Shown piece after piece: positions 16,303-24,222 of a stretch of DNA of 43,021 nt (within the stretch, counting starts at the first letter, position 1; every line of letters begins with the position of its first letter). This stretch comes from JAKJEP01 sp964580995 (GTDB lineage Bacteria; Planctomycetota; Phycisphaerae; Sedimentisphaerales; SM23-30): positions 1 to 43,021 of the forward strand of contig CAZOMV010000047.1 in the NCBI GenBank assembly GCA_964580995.1. Direction: 5' to 3'. Both the position numbers and the translations under genes were made by a program. The notes under the pieces were generated by a model that searched no databases, was not told the DNA's origin, and saw only the letters and a list, made by a program, of their open reading frames with translations.

Positions 16303-19300
16303 ATGGAAAACATATCATTATCGAAGCTCCTCAGTTTGCTTTCTTTACTGCTGGTATTGTTGCAAATGAATGGCCTGTTTGCAGCGAATTCCGATTCTCT
16401 CCGGACACTCTTTGCCGATCCCCTCCGTCAGTACACCGACGCCCCTCTCTGGGTCTGGAACGACCAACTCACCGAGGAACAGATTGTCTCGACCATGACC
16501 GACCTGGCCTCTCAGAATGTCCGGCAGGTCTTCGTCCATCCCCGCCCCGGCTTAATGACCCCCTACCTCTCGGACGAATGGTTTCACCTCTGGAACATCG
16601 CTCTGCGGGAAGCGGAGCGGCTGGATATGAATGTCTGGATTTACGATGAAAATTCCTACCCCTCCGGTTTTGCCGGCGGCCTGGTTCCTGACGCCATGCC
16701 CGAATCACAGGGCCGCGGCCTGGTTTTAAAGGAACAGGAAGAAACACCCCCAAATTCCGACAATCTGATTGCCGTTTATCGAATCAACGAAACCGATTAT
16801 GAAAACATAACCGGCCAGGTTCGCTCGCAGCAAAATCTGCCGAAAGACCGTTACCTGGTCGCTTCGCTTAGCCGGGCCGGAACTTCGCCCTGGTTCGGGG
16901 GAAAGTATTATGTCGATTTGCTTTATCCCGGCGTCACCCAGAAATTCATTGAGTTAACGTTGGAGCCGTATCGTAAAAATATTGGCGGCCAGTTCGGCAA
17001 ACGCGTTCCCGGCACCTTCACCGATGAACCGCATCTCCGACCCGCCGACGGACTGCCCTGGACCGACGACTTACCCGCCCGCTTTCAAAATAAATGGGGA
17101 TATAGCCTCCTGGATAACCTGCCCGGCCTTGCCCTACCCATCGGGGACTGGAAGCAGCTCAGACATAATTATTATCAACTGCTGATGGAACTGTTCATTG
17201 ATCGCTGGGCCAGGCCCCTCTATCAGTATTGTCAGGATAATCACCTCGAATTTACCGGCCATTACTGGGAGCACGATTGGCCCAATTGTACTTCCGTCCC
17301 CGATAATATGGCTATGTACTCCTGGCATCAGCGGCCGGCCATCGATATCCTGATGAACCAGTACAACGAGGATACCCACGCCCAGTTCGGAAACGCTCGT
17401 GTCGTGCTTGAACTGGCCAGCGCCGCCCATCAGATGGGCTACCCCCGCACCCTCTGCGAAGCCTATGGCGCCGGCGGCTGGGACCTCCGCTTTGAGGACA
17501 TGAAACGCATCGCGGACTGGCTTTTCGCCCTGGGCGTCAACACCATCGACGAACACCTTTCCTATATCACCCTCCGCGGCGCTCGCAAGCGGGATCATCC
17601 CCAGTCCTTCTCCTATCATGAACCCTGGTGGGATGCCTACCACGTCATGGCAACCTATTGTGCCCGGCTCTCCTTCGCACTTTCCCAGGGCCGCCAGATC
17701 AATAAAATCCTGCTCCTGGAACCTACCACCTCCGTCTGGCTCTATCAGCCGGATTCCAGCCGCCGGGATGAAATAGGCAATACCTTCCAGAAAATGGTGG
17801 TCGATCTGGCCCAGTCGCAGGTGGCCTTTGACATCGGCTGTGAAGATATCATGGCCCGTAACGGTTCGGTCGCTGATGGCCAACTGCAAGTCGGACGCTG
17901 TAATTACGACACCATTGTCATCCCCCCTCTGACCGAAAATCTCAATGCCAAAACCGCCGAACTTTTTGAAACCTATCTGAATGCTGACGGTATCATCTAC
18001 TGCTGCGGCACACCGCCATCTTTAATTGACGGCGCCCCCGCACCCCAACTGGCAGCCATCTGGAAAAATAAAAATTTCAAACGAATCGAACCTGCCGATA
18101 TCATAGCAACCCTGCTCAATCGTTCGACAGATGGTTTCTTTATTCGCCGGAACGAAAATGACACGGGCATTCTGTATCACCACCGCCGCCATTGGGACGA
18201 CGGGGAACTGCTTTTCCTGGTCAATACCAGTATCGAAGCCTCCTCATCTGGAAAAATTGAATCGTCTGCCCAAAGCATCCAGAAATGGGATGCGGAAAAC
18301 GGAACCATCTCCGATTATGCTTTCCATACCGCCCAATCCGGTCTCACAGCCGAATTTTCCCTCCCCCCCTGCGGCTCTCTCCTGCTCTTTTTATCCCAAA
18401 AACCTGCCTCTTCCTCCCAGCAGCTAACGGAAAAATCTATTTCCATCCCCGCCATGGCATCCACTACTATCCGACGCCTTCAGCCCAATGTCCTGACCCT
18501 CGATTATGTCGATATTACCGCCGGTGGTGAAACCAAACAGAATATCTACTTCTACCAGGCCAACCGGTTCGCCTTTCAGAAAAACGGCCTGCCCCAAAAT
18601 CCCTGGGATAGTTCCGTACAGTTCCGTGACGGGCTGATTACCACCACCTTCCCCCCCGATAGCGGCTTTGAGGCAAGCTATTCATTTACCCTGGCCGAAA
18701 AAATCCCCCAGCCGCTTACGATCGTGATCGAACGGCCCGACCTGTATCAGATTACCTGTAACGGCCAGCCGGTTACCGCTACCCCCGGCCAGTGGTGGCT
18801 GGACAAATCCTTCGGCAAGATCGACATCACCGCTGCCGCTCAGCTTGGCAAAAACACCGTAACCATCCAGGCCGCCCCCATGACCATCTATCACGAACTG
18901 GAACCAGCTTACCTGCTGGGCGATTTTGCCCTGGAATCCGCGGAATCCGGTTTCACCGTCGTGCCGGACCGTCCCTTGCAGATGAACGAGTCCGGCTGGA
19001 ATCAGCAGGGCCATCCCTTCTACGCAGACGGCTTCTCCTACTCCCAGCAATTCGACCTCCCCCAGCCGCAAGGCCGCTTTTGTGTCCAATTGTCCAAATG
19101 GTACGGCAGCGTTGCCCGGGTAAAAATCAACGGCAAAACCGCCGGCTATATCTATGCCCAGCCCTGGCAATGCGAGGTTACCCAATGGATACAAAAAGGG
19201 ATCAATACCATCGACGTCGAGGTCGTGGGAACCCTGAAAAATACCCTCGGCCCTCATCACGGCAATCCCCCCCTTGGCATGGCCTGGCCAGGCATGTTTC

Positions 19301-19398
19301 AAAACGGCCCTCAGACTGGCCCACCGCCCGGCAATCAGTACCACACCGTCCGTTACGGCCTGTTCGATCCCTTTGAACTGGTACAATTTCAGCCATGA
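16303..19398 (+). CDS. GH106-like secreted glycoside hydrolase (rhamnosidase-type), B
   Basis: A 1031-residue exported protein, last gene of the operon, 81 bp after its paralogue. The ATG at 16303 has CGGAG eight bases upstream and starts a signal peptide (about residues 1-28, ending NGLFA); an earlier in-frame ATG at 16255 lacks a binding site. Motifs parallel those of A: DAPLWVWND near residue 46, IYDENSYPSG at 113-122, FTDEPHL, GHYWEHDW and CEAYGAGGWD, then NTIDEHLSY. The C-terminal region holds a beta-sandwich with VARVKINGKTAGYIYAQPW, the usual sugar-binding-like module of this family. The conserved D-E-P and G-H-x-x-E-H acidic residues are the best candidates for catalysis. Presumably acts on a rhamnose-containing or related glycan together with the other operon products. 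Confidence 0.75.
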   Translation: MENISLSKLLSLLSLLLVLLQMNGLFAANSDSLRTLFADPLRQYTDAPLWVWNDQLTEEQIVSTMTDLASQNVRQVFVHPRPGLMTPYLSDEWFHLWNIALREAERLDMNVWIYDENSYPSGFAGGLVPDAMPESQGRGLVLKEQEETPPNSDNLIAVYRINETDYENITGQVRSQQNLPKDRYLVASLSRAGTSPWFGGKYYVDLLYPGVTQKFIELTLEPYRKNIGGQFGKRVPGTFTDEPHLRPADGLPWTDDLPARFQNKWGYSLLDNLPGLALPIGDWKQLRHNYYQLLMELFIDRWARPLYQYCQDNHLEFTGHYWEHDWPNCTSVPDNMAMYSWHQRPAIDILMNQYNEDTHAQFGNARVVLELASAAHQMGYPRTLCEAYGAGGWDLRFEDMKRIADWLFALGVNTIDEHLSYITLRGARKRDHPQSFSYHEPWWDAYHVMATYCARLSFALSQGRQINKILLLEPTTSVWLYQPDSSRRDEIGNTFQKMVVDLAQSQVAFDIGCEDIMARNGSVADGQLQVGRCNYDTIVIPPLTENLNAKTAELFETYLNADGIIYCCGTPPSLIDGAPAPQLAAIWKNKNFKRIEPADIIATLLNRSTDGFFIRRNENDTGILYHHRRHWDDGELLFLVNTSIEASSSGKIESSAQSIQKWDAENGTISDYAFHTAQSGLTAEFSLPPCGSLLLFLSQKPASSSQQLTEKSISIPAMASTTIRRLQPNVLTLDYVDITAGGETKQNIYFYQANRFAFQKNGLPQNPWDSSVQFRDGLITTTFPPDSGFEASYSFTLAEKIPQPLTIVIERPDLYQITCNGQPVTATPGQWWLDKSFGKIDITAAAQLGKNTVTIQAAPMTIYHELEPAYLLGDFALESAESGFTVVPDRPLQMNESGWNQQGHPFYADGFSYSQQFDLPQPQGRFCVQLSKWYGSVARVKINGKTAGYIYAQPWQCEVTQWIQKGINTIDVEVVGTLKNTLGPHHGNPPLGMAWPGMFQNGPQTGPPPGNQYHTVRYGLFDPFELVQFQP

Positions 19399-19550
19399 CA
19401 GTCCCCTCCCAGCCGACTGTGGTTTTTACGGATATTTCGGCCTCTGCCAGAAAAGTGTCGATGCAATTCTCTGTCTGTGCGTTACTTACAAACATTTTCC
19501 ACCCCTCGTATTCAATATTTTATTTGTCCATCCCTTCAGGAAATCCTTTA

Positions 19551-19652
19551 TTTGACGGAACCGCCAAAAGTCGATTTCGTCATCCAAAAACAGCTCTGGC
19601 TCCCCAATAACAAGGGATCGAAGAGCTTTTGACGCTGGCGTTTTACTTGACA
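19551..19652. repeat. ~100-bp dispersed repeat, copy 2, ending in the dfx -35 box
   Basis: Roughly 80% like 3619-3719 with the same block order (TTTGACGGAAC, CCAAAAGTCGATTT, CTGGCTCCCCAATAACAA, GAGCTTTTGACGCTGGCG). Both copies are preceded by TTTA. The last six bases of this copy, TTGACA, form the -35 box of the next promoter; the matching position in copy 1 is TTGGCA. Confidence 0.85.
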
Positions 19653-19675
19653 TTTTCTTACATCCAGCATATCAT
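19647..19675 (+). promoter_or_regulatory. Sigma70-like promoter of the desulfoferrodoxin-ferritin operon
   Basis: A consensus TTGACA at 19647-19652 and TATCAT at 19670-19675 are separated by exactly 17 bp. The -35 overlaps the end of the dispersed repeat. Predicted start of transcription is near 19682. Confidence 0.75.
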
Positions 19676-19689
19676 ATATGAATCAGTTT

Positions 19690-19703
19690 GTTCCTGTAGG
19701 AAC
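19690..19703. promoter_or_regulatory. Possible operator GTTCC-TGTA-GGAAC
   Basis: A five-base inverted repeat around four bases, placed at about +9 to +22 of the predicted dfx transcript. The position would suit a repressor of this oxidative-stress operon; the regulator is unknown and the palindrome is short. Confidence 0.25.
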
Positions 19704-19734
19704 TATCTAATATGTTTAAAAAGAAAGGAAAACG

Positions 19735-20109
19735 ATGGCTAAGCAATTGGAAATCTATAAATGCGAACTGTGCGGCAATATCGTCGAAGTCCTGCATGGA
19801 GGAGATGGCGAACTGGTCTGTTGTGACCAGCCCATGAAACTTATCCAGGAGAACACCGTGGATGCCTCCAGGGAAAAACATGTCCCTGTCATCGAAAAAA
19901 CCCCAACCGGCATCAAAGTCAAGGTCGGCAGCGTCCCCCACCCGATGGAAGAAAAACATTACATCGAATGGATCGAGCTGATCGCCGACGGCAAGGCCTA
20001 CCGCCAATTTCTCAAACCGGGGCAGGCCCCCGAAGCGACTTTCAACGTCACCGCCGGTCAGCTCACCGCCCGCGAATATTGTAACATTCATGGTTTATGG
20101 AAAGCATAA
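19735..20109 (+). CDS. dfx: Desulfoferrodoxin (2Fe superoxide reductase)
   Basis: A 124-residue cytosolic protein that reduces superoxide to hydrogen peroxide without making oxygen, typical of anaerobes. The N-terminal desulforedoxin domain holds the four iron ligands C10, C13, C29 and C30. The C-terminal neelaredoxin-type domain holds the catalytic-iron ligands H49, H69, H75, C116 and H119, and E47-K48 in the conserved EKHVP loop. Both centres are intact and the length is normal. GAAAGGAAA precedes the ATG. It is followed after 12 bp by ferritin, so the pair links superoxide removal with iron storage. Confidence 0.96.
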   Translation: MAKQLEIYKCELCGNIVEVLHGGDGELVCCDQPMKLIQENTVDASREKHVPVIEKTPTGIKVKVGSVPHPMEEKHYIEWIELIADGKAYRQFLKPGQAPEATFNVTAGQLTAREYCNIHGLWKA

Positions 20110-20121
20110 GGAGTACTACTA

Positions 20122-20637
20122 ATGATCAGCAAAAAAATGCAGGATAGCATCAACGAACAAATCAAAAACGAAATGTATTCCGCCTATTTATACCTGTCGA
20201 TGTCTGCTTACTGCACCAAAATCGACCTGAAAGGTTTTGCCAACTGGATGCGTGTTCAGTATCAGGAAGAAATGTTTCATGCCTTCAAAATGTACGACTA
20301 TGTCCTGAATCAGGACGGGGAAGTAAAATTACTGGCCATCGACCAGCCGCCCCACGACTTCCAGTCCGCCGAAAACGTCTTCAAAACCACCCTGGAACAT
20401 GAACGTAAGGTAACCGCCCTGATCAACAACATCATGGACTTGGCCGTGACGGAAAAAGATCACGCCACCAATATCTTCATGCAGTGGTTCGTCACCGAAC
20501 AGATCGAAGAGGAGGCCACCGCCAAGGATCTCCTCCACCAGATCAAACTGGCCGGCGCCACCCCCCAGGGCCTCTTCCTGCTCGACCGCGAACTGGCCCA
20601 GCGTGTTTATACCCCCCCTGCCGCCGCGGCGGAATAA
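20122..20637 (+). CDS. ftn: Non-haem ferritin
   Basis: A 171-residue bacterial ferritin that oxidises Fe(II) and stores it as mineral in a 24-mer shell. The full ferroxidase set is present at canonical numbering: E17, E50, H53, E94, Q127 and E130. Length is normal, with a short Ala-rich tail. The ribosome-binding AAGGAG overlaps the stop codon of dfx, so the two genes are translated from one message and probably coupled. Storing iron next to superoxide removal limits hydroxyl-radical formation. Confidence 0.95.
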   Translation: MISKKMQDSINEQIKNEMYSAYLYLSMSAYCTKIDLKGFANWMRVQYQEEMFHAFKMYDYVLNQDGEVKLLAIDQPPHDFQSAENVFKTTLEHERKVTALINNIMDLAVTEKDHATNIFMQWFVTEQIEEEATAKDLLHQIKLAGATPQGLFLLDRELAQRVYTPPAAAAE

Positions 20638-20667
20638 AACCGCCGGAATTTCCTTATTTCCGAAAAC

Positions 20668-20718
20668 AAGGTTCCCGGTTTTGCGATCCCCCTTCCCGGT
20701 CGCAACAGTGGGAACCTT
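20668..20718 (+). terminator. Stem-loop after ferritin
   Basis: Perfect nine-base arms AAGGTTCCC (20668-20676) and GGGAACCTT (20710-20718) enclose a smaller GCGA/TCGC hairpin, and a T-rich CCTTTATTAT follows. It lies 31 bp after the ferritin stop. It could also serve the convergent gtrII-like gene, although the T-tract favours the plus strand only moderately. Confidence 0.5.
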
Positions 20719-20803
20719 CCTTTATTATCGTCAAACAATTTTTCTTCTATTCACTGCCTCCCGATATAACCAGGTAATCTTCTTAACAAGATATCCATCC
20801 TTT

Positions 20804-22309
20804 CTAAGAACCTGGAGGTACGGGATCTTCCGGTAATTTCAGAATAATGATTACTTTATCCTCTTTGATAAAAACCGAGGAAGGGGCCGGCCAGGGCTGC
20901 CGTCCGGAACACTGGGACAAAACTCCGGTTTCATCCCGTGGAGTCCCCTTCTGCATGGGCAGTTTTAGAAAATTCAAAAGGATCCCGTATTTGCCCCATC
21001 TTGTTCCAAAAACTGTGCCAAACGAAAATTTCCTCTGCATTTGCTCACAAATTTTATCCTGAATTTTTTCCGCACAAATGTCCCCATCAAATTTTTTGAA
21101 ATGTTCAGAGTAATCTCCTATTATCACCAATTTCAAGCCCTTCCGATAATCGGGTAAAGACTCCATGCGAGCCGCCATACGGTTTGCCATGGCCTGGTCC
21201 GCCTGATCTTGCAGATGGTGCTCATACATTCGGGCATTATCCACAATCATAAATACCGGAATCAAAAAACCGCCAAGAATCAGACTCATCTTTTTGGTAT
21301 GATACTGGTTCCATAAAATGGTCCATAGTCCCAGGACAAAGATAATTAATCCCAGAGAAACACGCCAGGGAACAGATATTTCAGCAAGAGGAAGTGTGTG
21401 AATAATAGCCAAAACCGGTGCTCCAATCAACAAAAGGATAACCCACCAGCGGCATCGTGATTTCCACACCAGAATCCCTGATCCCATAAGAACAATCAGG
21501 AATATTCCAATTTTAGGCATCAGGGGAATCACATATTCGGGAATAAACGAAAGCCGAATAAATAATATAAAAAGAATATAACAGATATTCCGCAACGGAT
21601 CCTTCCAGTGAAAAAAAGAATCCACGCGCGAATTCGATTCCACTCCAATCAGCGTCAGCTTTAAAATAATTCCATAAAGCACTACACCTAGCACAATCCA
21701 TAGCCATCCGCGTAAATGATTGCATAGATCAGACTTGTTTATATGAAAATGCCTGTTCTGTGCACAGATTAAAAATGACATTCCCCAAGCACACATCGCC
21801 GTCCCCAGAGCGGGCTGATAAATACCAAGACTCAAGCATAACAGCATTGCACGAAGCCAGCCTTTTTTCTGATTCAGGCTTACCAATGCAAGATAATAGG
21901 ACCAGGGAAAAGCCAGACTCACAATTCGAAAAACATACATTTCCAGATTGTAAGGATAAAGAGAGAAAAGCAGGATAAGAATAATACGGCAGGAAAAAGA
22001 CCGGATACGCCACAATCGCGTCAACTCAAAACCAGCCAGAGCCATTCCGGTTATACCAACAAAAGAAGATAGAACCGGCAAATAATTATGCATACAAAGA
22101 TAATTATAGATAATATGAAAACCCCACCGTCCGGAAGCCCTGATTGGAAACCTCTGAAGCAATAAGGCATAATCATCGGAGCTATACGACATAGAGAAAA
22201 CGTAAATCCCCAAAGCCAACACACTAAAGCCAACACTTATGGCGGTTTCACGCCATCGCCTTAAAAACCACATCTCCCACCCGTACAAAATATTTTGTTT
22301 GATAATCAT
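20804..22309 (-). CDS. GtrII-like membrane glucosyltransferase-domain protein
   Basis: A 501-residue integral membrane protein with about ten or more hydrophobic segments. The N-terminal part has the features of the GtrII family, which moves glucosyl groups from a lipid carrier to O-antigen on the periplasmic side: an early YSSDDYALL acidic loop after the first membrane helix, and RWGFHIIYN soon after. The C-terminus is a soluble tail with KLVIIGDYSEHF. It is the last gene of a minus-strand run, 17 bp after a methyltransferase and behind a GtrB-like transferase, which fits the bactoprenol-glucose scheme (GtrB loads the carrier, GtrII-type protein transfers). No GtrA flippase is present. Family call is from pattern; the sugar and acceptor are unknown. 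Confidence 0.65.
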   Translation of the reverse strand: MIIKQNILYGWEMWFLRRWRETAISVGFSVLALGIYVFSMSYSSDDYALLLQRFPIRASGRWGFHIIYNYLCMHNYLPVLSSFVGITGMALAGFELTRLWRIRSFSCRIILILLFSLYPYNLEMYVFRIVSLAFPWSYYLALVSLNQKKGWLRAMLLCLSLGIYQPALGTAMCAWGMSFLICAQNRHFHINKSDLCNHLRGWLWIVLGVVLYGIILKLTLIGVESNSRVDSFFHWKDPLRNICYILFILFIRLSFIPEYVIPLMPKIGIFLIVLMGSGILVWKSRCRWWVILLLIGAPVLAIIHTLPLAEISVPWRVSLGLIIFVLGLWTILWNQYHTKKMSLILGGFLIPVFMIVDNARMYEHHLQDQADQAMANRMAARMESLPDYRKGLKLVIIGDYSEHFKKFDGDICAEKIQDKICEQMQRKFSFGTVFGTRWGKYGILLNFLKLPMQKGTPRDETGVLSQCSGRQPWPAPSSVFIKEDKVIIILKLPEDPVPPGS

Positions 22310-22326
22310 GATTGGATCCCTGTCGA

Positions 22327-23214
22327 TTATGAGTTCTGTTGAATCTCACCCTTTCTGGCAATAATATACGATATATCATATGCATTTAGATAACAATGTA
22401 AGCGGGCCAAACCTGTTTTTTGAAACCTGCGGTATAGACGAGGATAACTATGTCTTAATACAAACAGGGTATAAGCAATTGTATCAAAACGGCGATAAAA
22501 ACCACAATGACGGTGATAACAGATGGTAAAACCAAATTTTGATAACAGCCTCCCCAGCGTCCGAGGCGAAAAATAATGCAAATGGGTGGGCGGATGAATC
22601 AGCCTCCAATTCTGTTTTCGCCATCGGGCCATCAAACTGGAAATATCACCTGTTGTTAGGGCCAATATCGCACCAGGTGTTGTATGAAGAGCAATTTTTT
22701 CCAGATATCGATGCGGCTCCTTAAGGTGTTCGATGGTATCCCATAGGCAGACCACATCAAATTGGCGGTCTTGAAGGTCATAATCCAGAAAATCAATCGC
22801 AATGGCATCTAGTCCAAGTTCTTTCACGGCATGAGCAACACCCGCCTCGGTAATATCGATCCCAGATACGGATTCAAAATACGCCTCTGCCACTTCAAGG
22901 AAAAAACCATACGCACAGCCAATTTCAAGAAGACGCTTATGATATGTTTCATTTAAAAATGGTTTCAGTGCTTTCAAGCGAAGAGCAAAATTCTTTTGTA
23001 TGACCTGCTTGTCTGCCAGATAATCAATATATTCATTTCCTTCAAAATACCCTCGTTGATAGAGAGAAGCAACTTCAGCCTTAGAGAGAAAACAGCCCGC
23101 AAAAACATGGCCGCATTCCCCGCAGCGAAGCAGGCCCGTATAAAGCGGGCTGGAAGAGGAGGAGCCGCAAACAATACAAATATTTGGGATGGAACCAGGA
23201 TATGGATTATTCAT
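22327..23214 (-). CDS. Class I SAM-dependent methyltransferase with zinc-ribbon start
   Basis: A 295-residue methyltransferase. The N-terminus has two CxxC pairs (CIVCG and CGECG, about residues 13-37) that likely bind zinc. The SAM-binding domain follows, with motif I LLEIGCAYGFFLEVA, an acidic GIDITEAGV strand end and VVCLWDTIEHLKEP (motif IV region). Such proteins usually modify sugars or lipid-linked glycans in surface polysaccharide clusters. The first ATG at 23214 lies 2 bp after the stop of the gtrB-like gene, without a strong binding site, so translation is probably coupled; a TTG at 23220 is in frame and less likely. Confidence 0.85.
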   Translation of the reverse strand: MNNPYPGSIPNICIVCGSSSSSPLYTGLLRCGECGHVFAGCFLSKAEVASLYQRGYFEGNEYIDYLADKQVIQKNFALRLKALKPFLNETYHKRLLEIGCAYGFFLEVAEAYFESVSGIDITEAGVAHAVKELGLDAIAIDFLDYDLQDRQFDVVCLWDTIEHLKEPHRYLEKIALHTTPGAILALTTGDISSLMARWRKQNWRLIHPPTHLHYFSPRTLGRLLSKFGFTICYHRHCGFYRRFDTIAYTLFVLRHSYPRLYRRFQKTGLARLHCYLNAYDISYIIARKGEIQQNS

Positions 23215-23216
23215 AG

Positions 23217-24182
23217 TCAATTGATATTTGTTTTTCGAACAATATAGTTTGGCCTGTTTTTAGACTCAACAAACAGCTTTCCCAGGTATTCCCCGATAAT
23301 CCCCAGCATCAGAAGTTGTATCCCCCCCAGAAACAAGACACTGAGAATCATGGAGGTCCAGCCGGAAATCACTTTATCAGAAAAAACGGACGCCCACAAT
23401 GCAAAAAACGCATACAGGAAAGCAGTCAAGGAAATAATGGTTCCAAAAAGTGTACTTAAATGAAGCGGCCTGACACTAAATGACGTTACGCCATCAAAAG
23501 CCAGATGAACCATTTTCCGAATTGAATATTTGGTTTGACCATGCGTTCTTTTTTCCTGAATATAAGGAATATAGCATTGCCTAAAACCCATCCAGGATAC
23601 AATCCCCCGTAAAAACAAATGCTGCTCATGGATCTGACGAAACACATCCAAGACCTTCCGATCTAATAAACGAAAATCCGCCGCATCGGAATGAATTTTC
23701 ACTGGGGAAAGAAAATTCAACAGCTTATAAAACAGAGTTGACATTATCTTTTTAAAAAAAGGAATATTCGTATCATACTGCCGATAAGCACAGATAATTT
23801 CATATCCGTCTCTCCAAGCCGAGATCATTGTTGGTATAAATTCAGGGGGATGCTGGAGATCGGCATCCAAACTGATGGCACAATCTCCGCCAGCGCGGTC
23901 CAAACCCGCCTTAAGCGCTTTTTGGTGTCCGAAATTTCGTGAGAAAGATATATATTTTACCCGATGATCCATTCTAGCCAAACATTCAATTTCTTCCAAA
24001 GTACCGTCAGCGCTTCCATCATCAACAAACAATATTTCAAAACAATTGTCAGCCATGACAGAAACTATTCGCTTGTATATGAGTTCAATATTATCTTCTT
24101 CATTGAATGCCGGAATAACAATAGAAAAAAAACCACCATCCGCAGCCAAGCCAGGCTTTCCTTTATCTAGTTTCTCACTCAT
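23217..24182 (-). CDS. GtrB/ArnC-type polyprenyl-phosphate glycosyltransferase
   Basis: A 321-residue family 2 glycosyltransferase. The catalytic GT-A domain starts with FFSIVIPAFNEEDNI and has the nucleotide-sugar loops LFVDDGSADGT and SLDADLQHPPE. Two C-terminal membrane helices (about residues 235-300) follow, as in GtrB, ArnC and dolichyl-phosphate-mannose synthases. It would load a sugar onto undecaprenyl phosphate at the inner face of the membrane. GAGGG lies eight bases before the ATG. It is followed directly by a methyltransferase and a GtrII-like transferase, suggesting a small O-chain or wall-glycan decoration module. Confidence 0.88.
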   Translation of the reverse strand: MSEKLDKGKPGLAADGGFFSIVIPAFNEEDNIELIYKRIVSVMADNCFEILFVDDGSADGTLEEIECLARMDHRVKYISFSRNFGHQKALKAGLDRAGGDCAISLDADLQHPPEFIPTMISAWRDGYEIICAYRQYDTNIPFFKKIMSTLFYKLLNFLSPVKIHSDAADFRLLDRKVLDVFRQIHEQHLFLRGIVSWMGFRQCYIPYIQEKRTHGQTKYSIRKMVHLAFDGVTSFSVRPLHLSTLFGTIISLTAFLYAFFALWASVFSDKVISGWTSMILSVLFLGGIQLLMLGIIGEYLGKLFVESKNRPNYIVRKTNIN

Positions 24183-24222
24183 ACTATGCCCTCATAAATC
24201 ACTTGAACAAAAGATTGCATAT

